Source: Accumulibacter sp.
GTDB taxonomy: Bacteria > Pseudomonadota > Gammaproteobacteria > Burkholderiales > Rhodocyclaceae
Length of the DNA: 16,665 nucleotides
Direction: 5' to 3'
Assembly: GCA_031264825.1 (NCBI GenBank)
Contig: JAISDL010000052.1
Location: 1 to 16,665, forward strand
A model generated the notes under the pieces. It was given only the letters and a program-made list of their open reading frames with translations, was not told the origin of the DNA and did no database searches. Shown here in pieces: positions 7,128 to 15,170 of the stretch (positions are counted from its first letter, which is position 1; every line of letters starts with the position of its first letter). Made by a program: the position numbers and the translations under genes.

Positions 7128-7808
7128 TCATTCTTCCCTCGCCTTTTCCATCTGCCGGATGTCGAGGCTGTCGAACTGCTGGCGGATCTGGAAGAAAAAG
7201 ACACCGAAGATGACCATCCCGACCATCACGTCGAGCGCGATCCCGAGTTCGACGACCATCGGCATTCCGTAGGTCGCGCTCGTCGCCGCGAAGAACAGGC
7301 CGTTTTCCATCGCAAGAAACGCGATCACCTGCGGAACCGCCTTGCTGCGCGTGATCATCATCAGGAAGGAGAGGAGGACGCACGCGAGCGCGATCCCGAT
7401 CGTCGAGCGCAACACGGTCCCCGAAAGCTCCGAGATCGGCGTCGCGACGTTGAACGCGACGATCACGAGCCCGATCCCGACGAGCATCGTCGTCGGGATG
7501 TTGAGGAGCGTTTCGACGTCCCACTTGACCGAAAGCCGGCGGATCAGGCGGTGCAGCACCCACGGCAGCGCGACGACCTTCAGCGCGAGCGTGATCATCG
7601 CCGACCACAAAAGATGGCTCTGCTTCGTCGAGACGGCGACGACGAGAATCGAGACGAAGAGCGCGATTCCCTGCAACAGAAAGAGGTTGATCAAGGTCAG
7701 GATGCGGCGCTGCGCGAGCATCGAAAAACCGAGGAGGAGCATCAGCGCCGCGCAGAGGTTGATGATCTGGCCGGCTTCGGGCAGGACGCGCGCGAGGAAG
7801 TCGATCAC
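7128..7808 (-). CDS. hyfE: NuoK-like membrane subunit HyfE
   Basis: Membrane subunit of 226 residues, close to E. coli HyfE (216); the family contains a NuoK-like core. Six or seven hydrophobic helices are visible (for example 18-32, 38-60, 66-86, 106-122, 136-152, 158-178, 184-206). Acidic residues of the NuoK type are kept in AFLAMENGLFF (E168) and MVVELGIALDVMVG (E187, D193), and these are expected to take part in proton movement. The start is GTG at 7808, overlapping the hyfC TGA stop as GTGA; the longer open frame upstream (to 8081) only shadows hyfC. The stop TGA at 7128-7130 abuts the inverted-repeat element. The C-terminal tail (QFDSLDIRQMEKAREE) is polar and probably cytoplasmic. Confidence 0.88.
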   Translation of the reverse strand: MIDFLARVLPEAGQIINLCAALMLLLGFSMLAQRRILTLINLFLLQGIALFVSILVVAVSTKQSHLLWSAMITLALKVVALPWVLHRLIRRLSVKWDVETLLNIPTTMLVGIGLVIVAFNVATPISELSGTVLRSTIGIALACVLLSFLMMITRSKAVPQVIAFLAMENGLFFAATSATYGMPMVVELGIALDVMVGMVIFGVFFFQIRQQFDSLDIRQMEKAREE

Positions 7809-8761
7809 GGCCCGGTCTCCAGCAAGAGGCGCACGAGCATCGCGAGCACGGCGAGCAGGAACGCCGTCCCGAGAAATTCCGGCGCGCGGAAAATCCGCAT
7901 CTTCGCGCTCAGGGTTTCGATCAGCGCCAGAACGAAGCCGCCAACGGCGAGTTTGACCGCCATCGCGACGCCTGCCCGCGCGATCATCTGAAGCGGCGCG
8001 TCGGCCTCCGAGATGCCGAGGGGAAAAAACAGCGCGATTCCCAGGCAGAAATACGTGAAGAGCTTCAGCGAACTCGCCCACTCGATCAAGGCCAGGTGGC
8101 GCCCCGAATATTCAAGGATCATCGCCTCGTGGATCATCGTCAGTTCGAGATGCGTCGTCGGGTTGTCGACCGGGATCCGCGCGGTTTCGGCGAGCGCGAC
8201 CATCGCAAAGGCGATCGACGAGAAAACGAGGCTCGGATAGATCGTGAATTCGCGCTGCGCGAGCGTTTCGACGATCGTCGAGAGCGAAGTCGATTGCGAG
8301 ATCAAGGAGGCGGTAAAAAAGACCATCAGGAGCGCCGGCTCGGCGAGGAATCCGATCAGCATTTCGCGGCGCGCGCCGAGCGAGCCGAACGCGGTGCCGA
8401 CGTCCATCCCGGCGAGCGCCATGAAAACGCGCGCGAGCGAAAAAAGCCCGACGAGCGCGATCGCGTCGGCGGCCGGCGAGAACGCGAGGTCGGTCGAGAG
8501 CGTCGGGACGATCGCGGCGGCGAGCGCCGTACAGGAAAAAACGATGTAAGGCGCGGCGCGGAAGAGCGACGACGCGTTGTGCGCGAGCAGGACTTCCTTG
8601 TGGAAGAGCTTGTGCAGCGTGTAATACGGCTGAACGATCGACGGTGCCGAGCGGTTTTGCATCCACGCGCGGCACTGGTTGACCCAGCCGGTCAGCGCGG
8701 GCGCGAGCAGCACGGCGAGGAGTAGCGTGAATATCTGGATGAGAAAAGCCGTCAGGTTCAT
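7805..8761 (-). CDS. hyfC: NuoH/HyfC-like membrane subunit
   Basis: Membrane subunit of 318 residues, matching HyfC/HycD (about 315) and homologous to NuoH, which connects the redox arm to the antiporter-like membrane arm. Family signatures are GWVNQCRAWMQNR (25-37), YTLHKLFHKE (47-56), the acidic loop GMDVGTAFGSLGARREMLIGFLAEP (118-142) and ETARIPVDNPTTHLELTMIHEAM (192-214) with its row of Glu and His residues. About eight hydrophobic helices are present. It starts 3 bases after the hyfB stop, with GGGTGA as the likely ribosome-binding site, and its TGA overlaps the GTG start of hyfE, so the three genes are tightly coupled. All charged residues expected for ion coupling appear intact. Confidence 0.92.
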   Translation of the reverse strand: MNLTAFLIQIFTLLLAVLLAPALTGWVNQCRAWMQNRSAPSIVQPYYTLHKLFHKEVLLAHNASSLFRAAPYIVFSCTALAAAIVPTLSTDLAFSPAADAIALVGLFSLARVFMALAGMDVGTAFGSLGARREMLIGFLAEPALLMVFFTASLISQSTSLSTIVETLAQREFTIYPSLVFSSIAFAMVALAETARIPVDNPTTHLELTMIHEAMILEYSGRHLALIEWASSLKLFTYFCLGIALFFPLGISEADAPLQMIARAGVAMAVKLAVGGFVLALIETLSAKMRIFRAPEFLGTAFLLAVLAMLVRLLLETGP

Positions 8762-8764
8762 CGC

Positions 8765-10786
8765 TCACCCGTTTGTCATGACAAGGAGGATGAGCAGCGT
8801 GATGAAGCCGTACAAAAGGTAGATCGCGATACGGCCGTGCTGCAGGAAAGCGACGACGCGCGTGCCGTATTCGACGAGGCGCGCGGTCGGCGCGTAGAGC
8901 CAGTTCCAGAACGGGTCTTCGACGCCGCTGCGGTAAACGGGCTTCGAGTCGAAAGCCGAGGGATGGTGGCGGGTATGCTGCAAAAACGACGCGAAGACGC
9001 GGCGGATCGGCTGGCTGAAGCCCTCGGCGGTATCCTGCATCCGCGAAGTCTGGAGCGGGAATCCGCAATCCCACGCGGGAACGCGCTTGACGTTTCCATA
9101 CACGTCGAGGTTGCCGTGGAAAAAGCGGCGGACGACCCAGAAGACCAGCGGGACGAAGAGCGCGAGGCTGACGAAGAAGATCGCCGCGCTGTAACTCGCG
9201 CGGTCGCGACTGATCGGCGCGAGCAACCACCACGGGTTCTCGGTCACGACGTCGCGCAGACCGTTGTCGAGGAGCAGGCGCGTCACCGGGTCGATGAGCG
9301 CGACGACGAGGTTCGGAAAGACTCCGAGCAATACGCAGCCGACGCCGAACCATACGAGGCCGAAAAATTCGTGACGGCCGGCGTCGTGCGCGTGCAGGAG
9401 GTTTTCTTCGCGCGGCTGACCGAGAAAGACGATCCCGAAAAACTTGACCATTGCGAATCCGGAGAGCGCGGTCACAAGGGTAAACGCCGCCGCCGCGACC
9501 GGCAACAGCATGTGGAGATAGCCTTGCGGCAGCCCCGAAGTGAACAGAAAACCCTGGAGCATCAGCCATTCGGAGACGAATCCGTTGAGCGGCGGCAAAC
9601 CCGCCGCGGCGAGCGCGCCGACGAGCGCGAGCCACGCGACGCGCGGCATACTGTGGATCAAGCCGCCCAATTTGCCCAGGTTACGCTCACCGGTCGCATG
9701 CAGCACCGTTCCGGTGCATAGAAAGAGCAGACTCTTGAAGTACGCGTGATTCAGGCAGTGGTAGAGCGCCGCCGTCAGCGCGAGCGCGGCGAAGAGCGGC
9801 AGCGAGAAGGCCTTGAAGACCAGAGCGAGGCCGATCCCGATCACGATGATCCCGATATTCTCGATCGACGAGTACGCGAGCAGGCGCTTCATATCGGTCT
9901 GCACGGCGGAAAAGATGACGCCGAAGATCGCCGACGCGAATCCGAGCACGAGAAGGAGCAGCCCCCACCACCAGTATTTTGCGTGAAGGAGGTCGAAGCC
10001 GACGCGCAAGAGTCCGTAGATCGCCGTCTTGAGCATGACGCCGCTCATCATCGCCGAGACCGGCGACGGCGCGGCAGGATGCGCTTCGGGGAGCCAGACG
10101 TGCAGCGGCAGGATTCCCGCCTTCGCGCCGAAGCCGAAGAGCGCGAGCAGAAACGCGAGCGTCGGCCAAATCCCGGTTTCGGGGAAGCGGCGCATCGCGT
10201 CGAAGGTGTAATCGCCGGCGTTCCCCGCCATGAGGCCGAAGGACAGCAGGATGCCGACGGCGCCGATGTGCGCGACGAGGAGGTAAAGGAAGCCCGCGCG
10301 ACGAATTTCGGGAATGCGGTGATCCGACGTGACGAGGAAAAACGAACTCAGCGCCATCGTTTCCCACGCGATCATGAATGCATAGCCGTCGTCGGTCAGC
10401 ATCACGCAGACCATGCTCGCCAGAAAGATGTGATAGAGCAGGCAGAGCAGGCCCGGAATCGCGCCCTTCCCGCGCCGGAAATAGCCGCCCGCGTAAATCG
10501 ATATTCCCGTCGACGCGGCGCCCAGCAAAAACAGGAAGAACGACGAGAGCGCGTCGAGCCGCAAATGGAAAGGGAGGTCCGGCAGGCCGAGCGCGAGAAC
10601 GCGCGTCTGCGGCGCGGCGACGATCCCCGAAAGCGCGCACAGCGCGAGAACGGCGCCGAGAAGCGCGCCGAGCGGGAAAAGAACACCGTAAATCAGGCGC
10701 GACCGGAAGGGGAAGGCAAGCCCGACGATTCCGATCAGCAGCCATCCGGGGAGGACGATCGTCAGAATCGCGTCGAGAATCGACAT
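8765..10786 (-). CDS. hyfB: Antiporter-like membrane subunit HyfB (NuoL family with C-terminal extension)
   Basis: Large membrane subunit of 673 residues, the same length as E. coli HyfB (672), related to NuoL/M/N and HycC. Key channel residues are E142 (MIAWETMALSSFF), K222 (FGAKAGILPLHVWLPEAHPAAPSPVSA region) and K253 (VMLKTAIYGLLR). LLAYSSIENIG, NHAYFKSLLFL and GLPPLNGFVSEW follow in the expected order. The C-terminal part contains the HyfB/HycC-type soluble stretch with PAWDCGFP and EDPFWNWLYAP, then a last hydrophobic helix (IAIYLLYGFITLLILLVM). The ATG at 10786 is preceded by GAGG at suitable distance. It is the first gene of the operon, 67 bp after the metG stop; I see no convincing promoter in that gap, so transcription may read through from metG. 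Confidence 0.93.
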   Translation of the reverse strand: MSILDAILTIVLPGWLLIGIVGLAFPFRSRLIYGVLFPLGALLGAVLALCALSGIVAAPQTRVLALGLPDLPFHLRLDALSSFFLFLLGAASTGISIYAGGYFRRGKGAIPGLLCLLYHIFLASMVCVMLTDDGYAFMIAWETMALSSFFLVTSDHRIPEIRRAGFLYLLVAHIGAVGILLSFGLMAGNAGDYTFDAMRRFPETGIWPTLAFLLALFGFGAKAGILPLHVWLPEAHPAAPSPVSAMMSGVMLKTAIYGLLRVGFDLLHAKYWWWGLLLLVLGFASAIFGVIFSAVQTDMKRLLAYSSIENIGIIVIGIGLALVFKAFSLPLFAALALTAALYHCLNHAYFKSLLFLCTGTVLHATGERNLGKLGGLIHSMPRVAWLALVGALAAAGLPPLNGFVSEWLMLQGFLFTSGLPQGYLHMLLPVAAAAFTLVTALSGFAMVKFFGIVFLGQPREENLLHAHDAGRHEFFGLVWFGVGCVLLGVFPNLVVALIDPVTRLLLDNGLRDVVTENPWWLLAPISRDRASYSAAIFFVSLALFVPLVFWVVRRFFHGNLDVYGNVKRVPAWDCGFPLQTSRMQDTAEGFSQPIRRVFASFLQHTRHHPSAFDSKPVYRSGVEDPFWNWLYAPTARLVEYGTRVVAFLQHGRIAIYLLYGFITLLILLVMTNG

Positions 10787-10853
10787 GTTCGCGCCTCGTT
10801 ACTCGTTTTGACTGGGCAAGGGCGCGCGCAACGGGGCGTCGGGTTTTCGCATC

Positions 10854-12878
10854 TTATTTTATCCGCATCCCCGGCTGCGCGCCGTCGTCGGGGGAGAGCA
10901 GGAAAATTCCGGGACCCTCCTCGGAGGACGCCGCGAGAACCATCCCCTCGCTGACGCCGAACTTCATCTTGCGCGGCGCGAGGTTGGCGACCATCGCCGT
11001 CATCCTCCCGACGAGCCGCGCGGGGTCGTAAGCGGACTTGATCCCCGCGAAAACCTGACGGGGCTGTGCTTCGCCGACGTCGAGGACAAGGCGGAGGAGC
11101 TTTTCCGCACCCTCGACGCGCGCGGCGTCGACGATGCGCGCGACGCGCAGGTCGACCTTCATGAAGTCGTCGATCGAAATCTCTTCGCCGACCTGGACAT
11201 GCGCGGCGGTCGGCGCGAGCGACTCCTTGTTCGCCTCGACGAGCGCGTCGATACGCGCGGGTTCGACGCGCTTCATCAAATGCGTATACGCGCCGATCGT
11301 GTGCCCTTCGGGCAGAGCATTCCCAATGTCCTCCCAGGAAAGCGGCGCGACGCAAAGGAAGCCCTCGACCGCCTCGGCGACTTTGGGCAGTACGGGCTTC
11401 AAGTACAGCGTCAAAAGCCGAAATGCCTCAATCGCCTCGGAGCACACCGCGTGTAGCTCGGCTTCGCGCCCCGCCTGCCGGACCAATTCCCACGGTTTGC
11501 GGTCGTTGACAAAAACGTTGGCCGTATCGGCGAGCGCCATGACTTCGCGCACGGCGCGCCCGAATTCGCGCTGCTCGTAAGCTTGCGCGATCCTCGGCGC
11601 GGCGTCCCTGAATTCGCCCAGCCAGACGGCGTCGGTTCGCGCCAGACGGCCGCCGAATTTCTTGCCGATGAAACCCGCGCAACGGCTCGCGATATTGACG
11701 TACTTGCCGACGAGGTCGGAATTGACGCGCGCGACGAAGTCTTCGAGGGAAAGGTCGATGTCGCCCATCGTCGCGTTGAGCTTCGCCGCGTAGTAATAGC
11801 GCAACCATTCGGGGTCGAATCCGAGGGCGAGATAGCTTTCCGCCGTGATGAAAGTCCCGCGAGACTTCGACATCTTCGCGCCGTCGACGGTCAAGAAACC
11901 GTGCGCGCACACGCCGCTCGGCGTTCGGAAGCCCGCGCGTTCGAGCACCGCCGGCCAGAACAAGGCGTGAAAATACAGGATGTCCTTGCCGATGAAGTGA
12001 TAAAGCTCGGCGTCCGAATCCCGCCCCCAGTAATCGTCGAAATCGATGCCCTCCCGGGCGCACAGATTCTTGAACGACCCCATGTAACCGATCGGCGCGT
12101 CGAGCCAGACGTAAAAATACTTCCCCGGCGCGCCGGGAATCTCGAAACCGAAATACGGCGCGTCGCGCGAAATATCCCAATCGTCCAGAGCATCGAGCCA
12201 CTCGCGCATCTTGTTCGCGGCCTCCGGCTGAAGGCGGCGGCGCCCCCCCGCGCCCTCCGACGCCGAACTCGTCCACGCCTTGAGAAAATCCGCGCACGCG
12301 CCGAGCTTGAAGAAATAATGCTCCGAAGTCCGCAACTCCGGCCTCGCGCCCGAGACCGCCGAATACGGATTCTTCAGTTCGTTCGGCGTATAGGCCGCGC
12401 CGCAGGCCTCGCAGTTATCGCCGTACTGATCCTTCGCGCCGCACTTCGGACACTCGCCCTTGATGAAACGGTCGGGTAGAAACATCCGCTTCACCGGGTC
12501 GTAATACTGCTCGACGTCGCGCTTTTCGATCGCGCCCGCGGCAATCAGCCGCGCGTAGATTTCCTCGACGCACGCGCGCGTCTCGGGCGAATGCGTACTG
12601 TAAAAATTGTCGAACGCGACGTAAAAACCCGAAAAATCGCGCGCGTGCTCGCCATGCACCCGCGCGATCAAGGCTTCCGGCGTCAAGCCGTCCTTCTCGG
12701 CGCGCAGCATCACCGGCGTCCCGTGCGTATCGTCGGCGCAAACGTACCAGCACGCGTTCCCGCTCATTTTCTGAAAACGCACCCAGATATCGGTCTGGAT
12801 ATACTCGACGAGGTGGCCGAGATGAATTGCACCGTTGGCGTAAGGCAAGGCCGACGTGACGAGAATCTTTCGGGTCAT
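10854..12878 (-). CDS. metG: Methionyl-tRNA synthetase
   Basis: Class I aminoacyl-tRNA synthetase charging tRNA-Met, cytoplasmic, 674 residues. The ATG at 12878 gives MTRKILVTSALPYANG, the usual MetG N-terminus; a TTG 12 codons upstream would add an atypical leader. Signature HLGH is at 19-22 and KMSKS at 335-339. The zinc knuckle cysteines are C143, C146, C156 and C159 (GECPKCG...NCEACG). A C-terminal EMAPII/Trbp111-type tRNA-binding domain covers about 575-674 (IDDFMKVDLRVARIVDAA, GRMTAMVANLAPRKMKFG). A low-complexity insert (SSASEGAGGRRR), containing a run of seven C on the + strand near 12243-12249, sits just before the conserved WDISRDAPYFGFEIP. No Shine-Dalgarno sequence precedes the ATG. 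It shares a 105-bp divergent region with apbC, a common betaproteobacterial arrangement. Confidence 0.96.
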   Translation of the reverse strand: MTRKILVTSALPYANGAIHLGHLVEYIQTDIWVRFQKMSGNACWYVCADDTHGTPVMLRAEKDGLTPEALIARVHGEHARDFSGFYVAFDNFYSTHSPETRACVEEIYARLIAAGAIEKRDVEQYYDPVKRMFLPDRFIKGECPKCGAKDQYGDNCEACGAAYTPNELKNPYSAVSGARPELRTSEHYFFKLGACADFLKAWTSSASEGAGGRRRLQPEAANKMREWLDALDDWDISRDAPYFGFEIPGAPGKYFYVWLDAPIGYMGSFKNLCAREGIDFDDYWGRDSDAELYHFIGKDILYFHALFWPAVLERAGFRTPSGVCAHGFLTVDGAKMSKSRGTFITAESYLALGFDPEWLRYYYAAKLNATMGDIDLSLEDFVARVNSDLVGKYVNIASRCAGFIGKKFGGRLARTDAVWLGEFRDAAPRIAQAYEQREFGRAVREVMALADTANVFVNDRKPWELVRQAGREAELHAVCSEAIEAFRLLTLYLKPVLPKVAEAVEGFLCVAPLSWEDIGNALPEGHTIGAYTHLMKRVEPARIDALVEANKESLAPTAAHVQVGEEISIDDFMKVDLRVARIVDAARVEGAEKLLRLVLDVGEAQPRQVFAGIKSAYDPARLVGRMTAMVANLAPRKMKFGVSEGMVLAASSEEGPGIFLLSPDDGAQPGMRIK

Positions 12879-12905
12879 GACAAAAAGTGGAATCGAAAAC
12901 GTATA

Positions 12906-12922
12906 GCGCCGCAACGCGGCGC
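12906..12922. promoter_or_regulatory. GC-rich hairpin in metG leader
   Basis: GCGCCGC-AAC-GCGGCGC is a perfect 7-bp stem with a 3-base loop. It would form about 10 bases into the transcript from the proposed metG promoter and 27 bases before the start codon. It is not followed by a T-run on either strand, so it does not look like a terminator. A role in mRNA stability or initiation is only a suggestion. Confidence 0.4.
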
Positions 12923-12938
12923 TTTCGGTAAAACGAGT

Positions 12939-12966
12939 ATTCTAGCAAAATACGCGTTTCCGTGAA
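12939..12966 (-). promoter_or_regulatory. Probable sigma70-type promoter of metG
   Basis: On the minus strand TAGAAT (12944-12939) is preceded by TGC, giving an extended -10 element, and by TTCACG (12966-12961) at a 16-bp spacing, which matches 4 of 6 bases of the -35 consensus. The start site would fall near 12932, about 54 bases before the metG ATG. The call is from sequence alone. Confidence 0.5.
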
Positions 12967-12983
12967 TAAAAGGAACAACAACG

Positions 12984-14075
12984 ATGGCGATTACACCCAA
13001 CGACGTTCGGGCGGCGCTCGATACCCTCATCGACCCGGCGACGCAAAAACCTTACGCCTGCGCGCGCACGGAACGCGCGATTCGCATCGACGGCGGGAAA
13101 GTCCGCGTCGAAATCGAACTCGGCTACCCGGCAAAAACCCGGATCGACGCGATCCGCGATGAAATCACCGCGCTTCTCCGCACGATACCCGGCATCGAAG
13201 ACGCCGAAGTTGCCGTCACCTCGAAAATCATCGCCCACGCCGTCCCGCGCGGACGGAAACTTCTACCGGGCGTCAAAAACATCGTCGCCGTCGCTTCGGG
13301 CAAAGGCGGCGTCGGCAAAAGCACGACCGCCGTCAACCTCGCGCTCGCGCTCGCGCAAGAAGGCGCGGCGGTCGGACTCCTCGACGCCGACCTCTACGGC
13401 CCCTCGATCCCCCGGATGCTCGGCGTCCCCGACGCCCAACCCGCCTCGCCCGACGGAAAAACCTTCGTCCCGGTGCGAGCCTACGGCATCCAGGCGCTCT
13501 CGGTCGGCTTTCTCGTCGACGCCGACGCGCCGATGATCTGGCGCGGCCCGATGGTCGCGCAAGTCCTCGAACAACTCCTCACCCAGAGCCACTGGAACGC
13601 GCTCGACTACCTCGTCGTCGACATGCCGCCCGGAACCGGCGACGCGCAACTGACCCTCGCGCAAAAAGCCCCCGTCACCGGCGCGCTCATCGTCACGACC
13701 CCGCAGGACATCGCGCTCATCGACGCGCGCAAAGGACTCAAAATGTTCGAAAAAGTCGGCGTCCCGATACTCGGCGTCGTCGAAAACATGAGCCTGCACA
13801 TCTGCCCCGAATGTGGGCACGAAGAAGCCATCTTCGGGCAGGGTGGCGCCGAAAAAATCTGCGCCGACTTCGGCGTCGCCTTCCTCGGCGCACTACCGCT
13901 CGAACGCGGTATTCGAGAAACGACCGACGCCGGAAACCCGACCGTCGTCGGAGACCCCCACTCGCGTACCGCCGAAATCTACCGCGCGATCGCCCGCCGC
14001 GTCGCCGTCCGTGTCGCCGAACTCGGCAAGGAAATGAGCGGCAAATTCCCCAACATCGTCGTCCGAAACGATTGA
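12984..14075 (+). CDS. apbC: Iron-sulfur cluster carrier ApbC/Mrp, P-loop ATPase
   Basis: Cytoplasmic scaffold/carrier that delivers [4Fe-4S] clusters to apoproteins (Mrp/NBP35 family), 363 residues. Residues 1 to about 85 form an MIP18 (DUF59)-like domain. The deviant Walker A motif is SGKGGVGKST (105-114), followed by LLDADLYGPSIPRMLG (132-147) and the switch region VVDMPPGTGD (211-220). C274 and C277 of CPECG are the conserved cluster-binding CxxC. The ATG at 12984 has AAAGGA about ten bases upstream. It diverges from metG and converges on the pteridine reductase. In many betaproteobacteria dcd follows this gene; here repeat DNA does. A carrier of this kind could serve the cluster of HyfI, but such links are general and not specific to this locus. 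Confidence 0.95.
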   Translation: MAITPNDVRAALDTLIDPATQKPYACARTERAIRIDGGKVRVEIELGYPAKTRIDAIRDEITALLRTIPGIEDAEVAVTSKIIAHAVPRGRKLLPGVKNIVAVASGKGGVGKSTTAVNLALALAQEGAAVGLLDADLYGPSIPRMLGVPDAQPASPDGKTFVPVRAYGIQALSVGFLVDADAPMIWRGPMVAQVLEQLLTQSHWNALDYLVVDMPPGTGDAQLTLAQKAPVTGALIVTTPQDIALIDARKGLKMFEKVGVPILGVVENMSLHICPECGHEEAIFGQGGAEKICADFGVAFLGALPLERGIRETTDAGNPTVVGDPHSRTAEIYRAIARRVAVRVAELGKEMSGKFPNIVVRND

Positions 14076-14095
14076 ATCCGCGCAGGCTGGAGCGG

Positions 14096-14342
14096 TGCTT
14101 GGGGTGAGCGCAGCGATGCCCAAGATCTCGCTTGCGCGAAGCGCAAGCCACTTCAGGATCAGGAGACAAAAGAACCGCGAAACACGGACTCGCACGAAAA
14201 TTTATGCAAACACTTCACTTTTCGCGTCTTTCGCGCCTTTCGCGGTTGAAATCAGGCTTCATCTGTCTCCTGTCTCCCGTCTCCTGATTCCTGATAAGCC
14301 TGCGGAATCGTTGGGGTTCGCTGCGCTCACCACCAACCTATA
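14096..14342. repeat. Nested palindromic (fold-back) element, copy B
   Basis: This is the second copy of the element at 2928-3161, in the same orientation. The outer ends are 14096-14124 (CTTGGGGTGAGCGCAGCGA...) and 14310-14342 (complement of TATAGGTTGG). AACCGCGAAA at 14173-14182 pairs with 14238-14247, and CGAAAA at 14195-14200 pairs with 14219-14224. Its right-hand CT-rich words (CTGTCTCCTGTCTCCCGTCTCCTGATTCCTG-type, 14263-14293) are longer than in copy A. Like copy A it lies between two convergent genes, here apbC and the pteridine reductase, filling nearly all of the 290-bp gap. Confidence 0.8.
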
Positions 14343-14365
14343 CCCTTCATTCTTCTTTCCTCCGA

Positions 14366-15103
14366 TCACGCGCGGACGCTCCGGCCGCCGTCGACGTTGA
14401 GGACTTGTCCGGTGACGTAGGGCGCGTCGAGGAGGAGGAAGCGCACGGCGCGGGCGATGTCGTCCGGGTGTCCGGTGCGTTTCAGTAGCGTCGCCGCGAC
14501 GATTCCTTCGCGCGCCGGCGCGTCGAAGAGGTCTTCTCCGGGCCACAGGATAGGCCCGGGGGCGACGGCGTTGACGCGAACATCGGGGGCGAGTTCGACG
14601 GCAAGCGCGCGCGTCAGCCCCAGCAAGCCCGCTTTGGCGGTCGAGTAGAGCGGGTAGCCCGCGAGGGGACGCTCGGCGTGGATGTCGGTGATGTTGACGA
14701 CGGCGCCGTGCGCGGCTTTGAGGTGGGGCGCGGCCGCTTGCGCGAGGAACAGCGGCGCGCGCAGGTTGCTACCGATCAGGTCTTCCCATTCGGCGAGGCC
14801 GATCGTCCCCAGCGGCGTGGCGAAGAAGCTCGATGCGTTGTTGACGAGCGCGTCGAGCCGGCCAAAGGCTTGGACGGTTTTTTCGACGAGGTCTGGGAGA
14901 AAAGCGATCTGGAGAAGGTCGGCGCGCACTCCGATCGCGGAGTTGGGGCGTTGCGCGTTCATTTCGGCAACGAGCGCGGCGGCTTCTTCGGCGGCGTCGC
15001 GGTAGTGCAGCGCGACGTTGGCGCCGGTCGAATGGAGTTCGCGCGCGATGGCGCGTCCGACGCGCTTTGCCGCGCCCGTTATCAGAACCGTTTTGCCGAA
15101 CAC
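14366..15103 (-). CDS. folM: Pteridine reductase, short-chain dehydrogenase family (FolM/PTR1-like)
   Basis: NADPH-dependent reductase of 245 residues that probably reduces dihydropteridines (dihydrobiopterin, dihydromonapterin or dihydrofolate). The cofactor motif is TGAAKRVG (9-16), where Arg14 in TGxxxRxG is typical of pteridine reductases. NNASSFF is at 88-94. The usual SDR serine is replaced by D140, followed 13 residues later by Y153 and then K157 (YSTAK); this Asp-13-Tyr-4-Lys spacing equals that of Leishmania PTR1 (D181, Y194, K198). The C-terminus is TGQVLNVDGGRSV. The start is GTG at 15103 with GAGGTGA just upstream. Its 3' end faces apbC across repeat copy B. The exact substrate cannot be read from the sequence; a plain SDR of other function is less likely, given the Asp and Arg pattern. 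Confidence 0.88.
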   Translation of the reverse strand: MFGKTVLITGAAKRVGRAIARELHSTGANVALHYRDAAEEAAALVAEMNAQRPNSAIGVRADLLQIAFLPDLVEKTVQAFGRLDALVNNASSFFATPLGTIGLAEWEDLIGSNLRAPLFLAQAAAPHLKAAHGAVVNITDIHAERPLAGYPLYSTAKAGLLGLTRALAVELAPDVRVNAVAPGPILWPGEDLFDAPAREGIVAATLLKRTGHPDDIARAVRFLLLDAPYVTGQVLNVDGGRSVRA

Positions 15104-15152
15104 GCGCTCACCTCGACGTTTGCCGCCCTCGTTTCAGTTTTGACTTTTTTCG

Positions 15153-15158
15153 ATTCTA
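15153..15158 (-). promoter_or_regulatory. Possible -10 element of folM
   Basis: The minus strand reads CGCTAGAATCG, similar to the metG -10 (TGCTAGAATAC). The position where a -35 would lie (about 15175-15181) is inside AG-rich repeat DNA that starts at 15171 and shows no good match, so either the promoter is weak or the repeat replaced its upstream half. Confidence 0.3.
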
Positions 15159-15170
15159 GCGTATTTCGGA

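Noticed and set aside
8112..9635. 507-codon minus-strand frame across hyfB and hyfC
   Set aside because: It is an out-of-frame shadow of two well-supported genes, has Arg-rich low-complexity composition and crosses their tight junction.
12906..12922. Rho-independent terminator between metG and apbC
   Set aside because: There is a stem but no T-run on either strand, and it lies between divergent gene starts, where a terminator is not expected.
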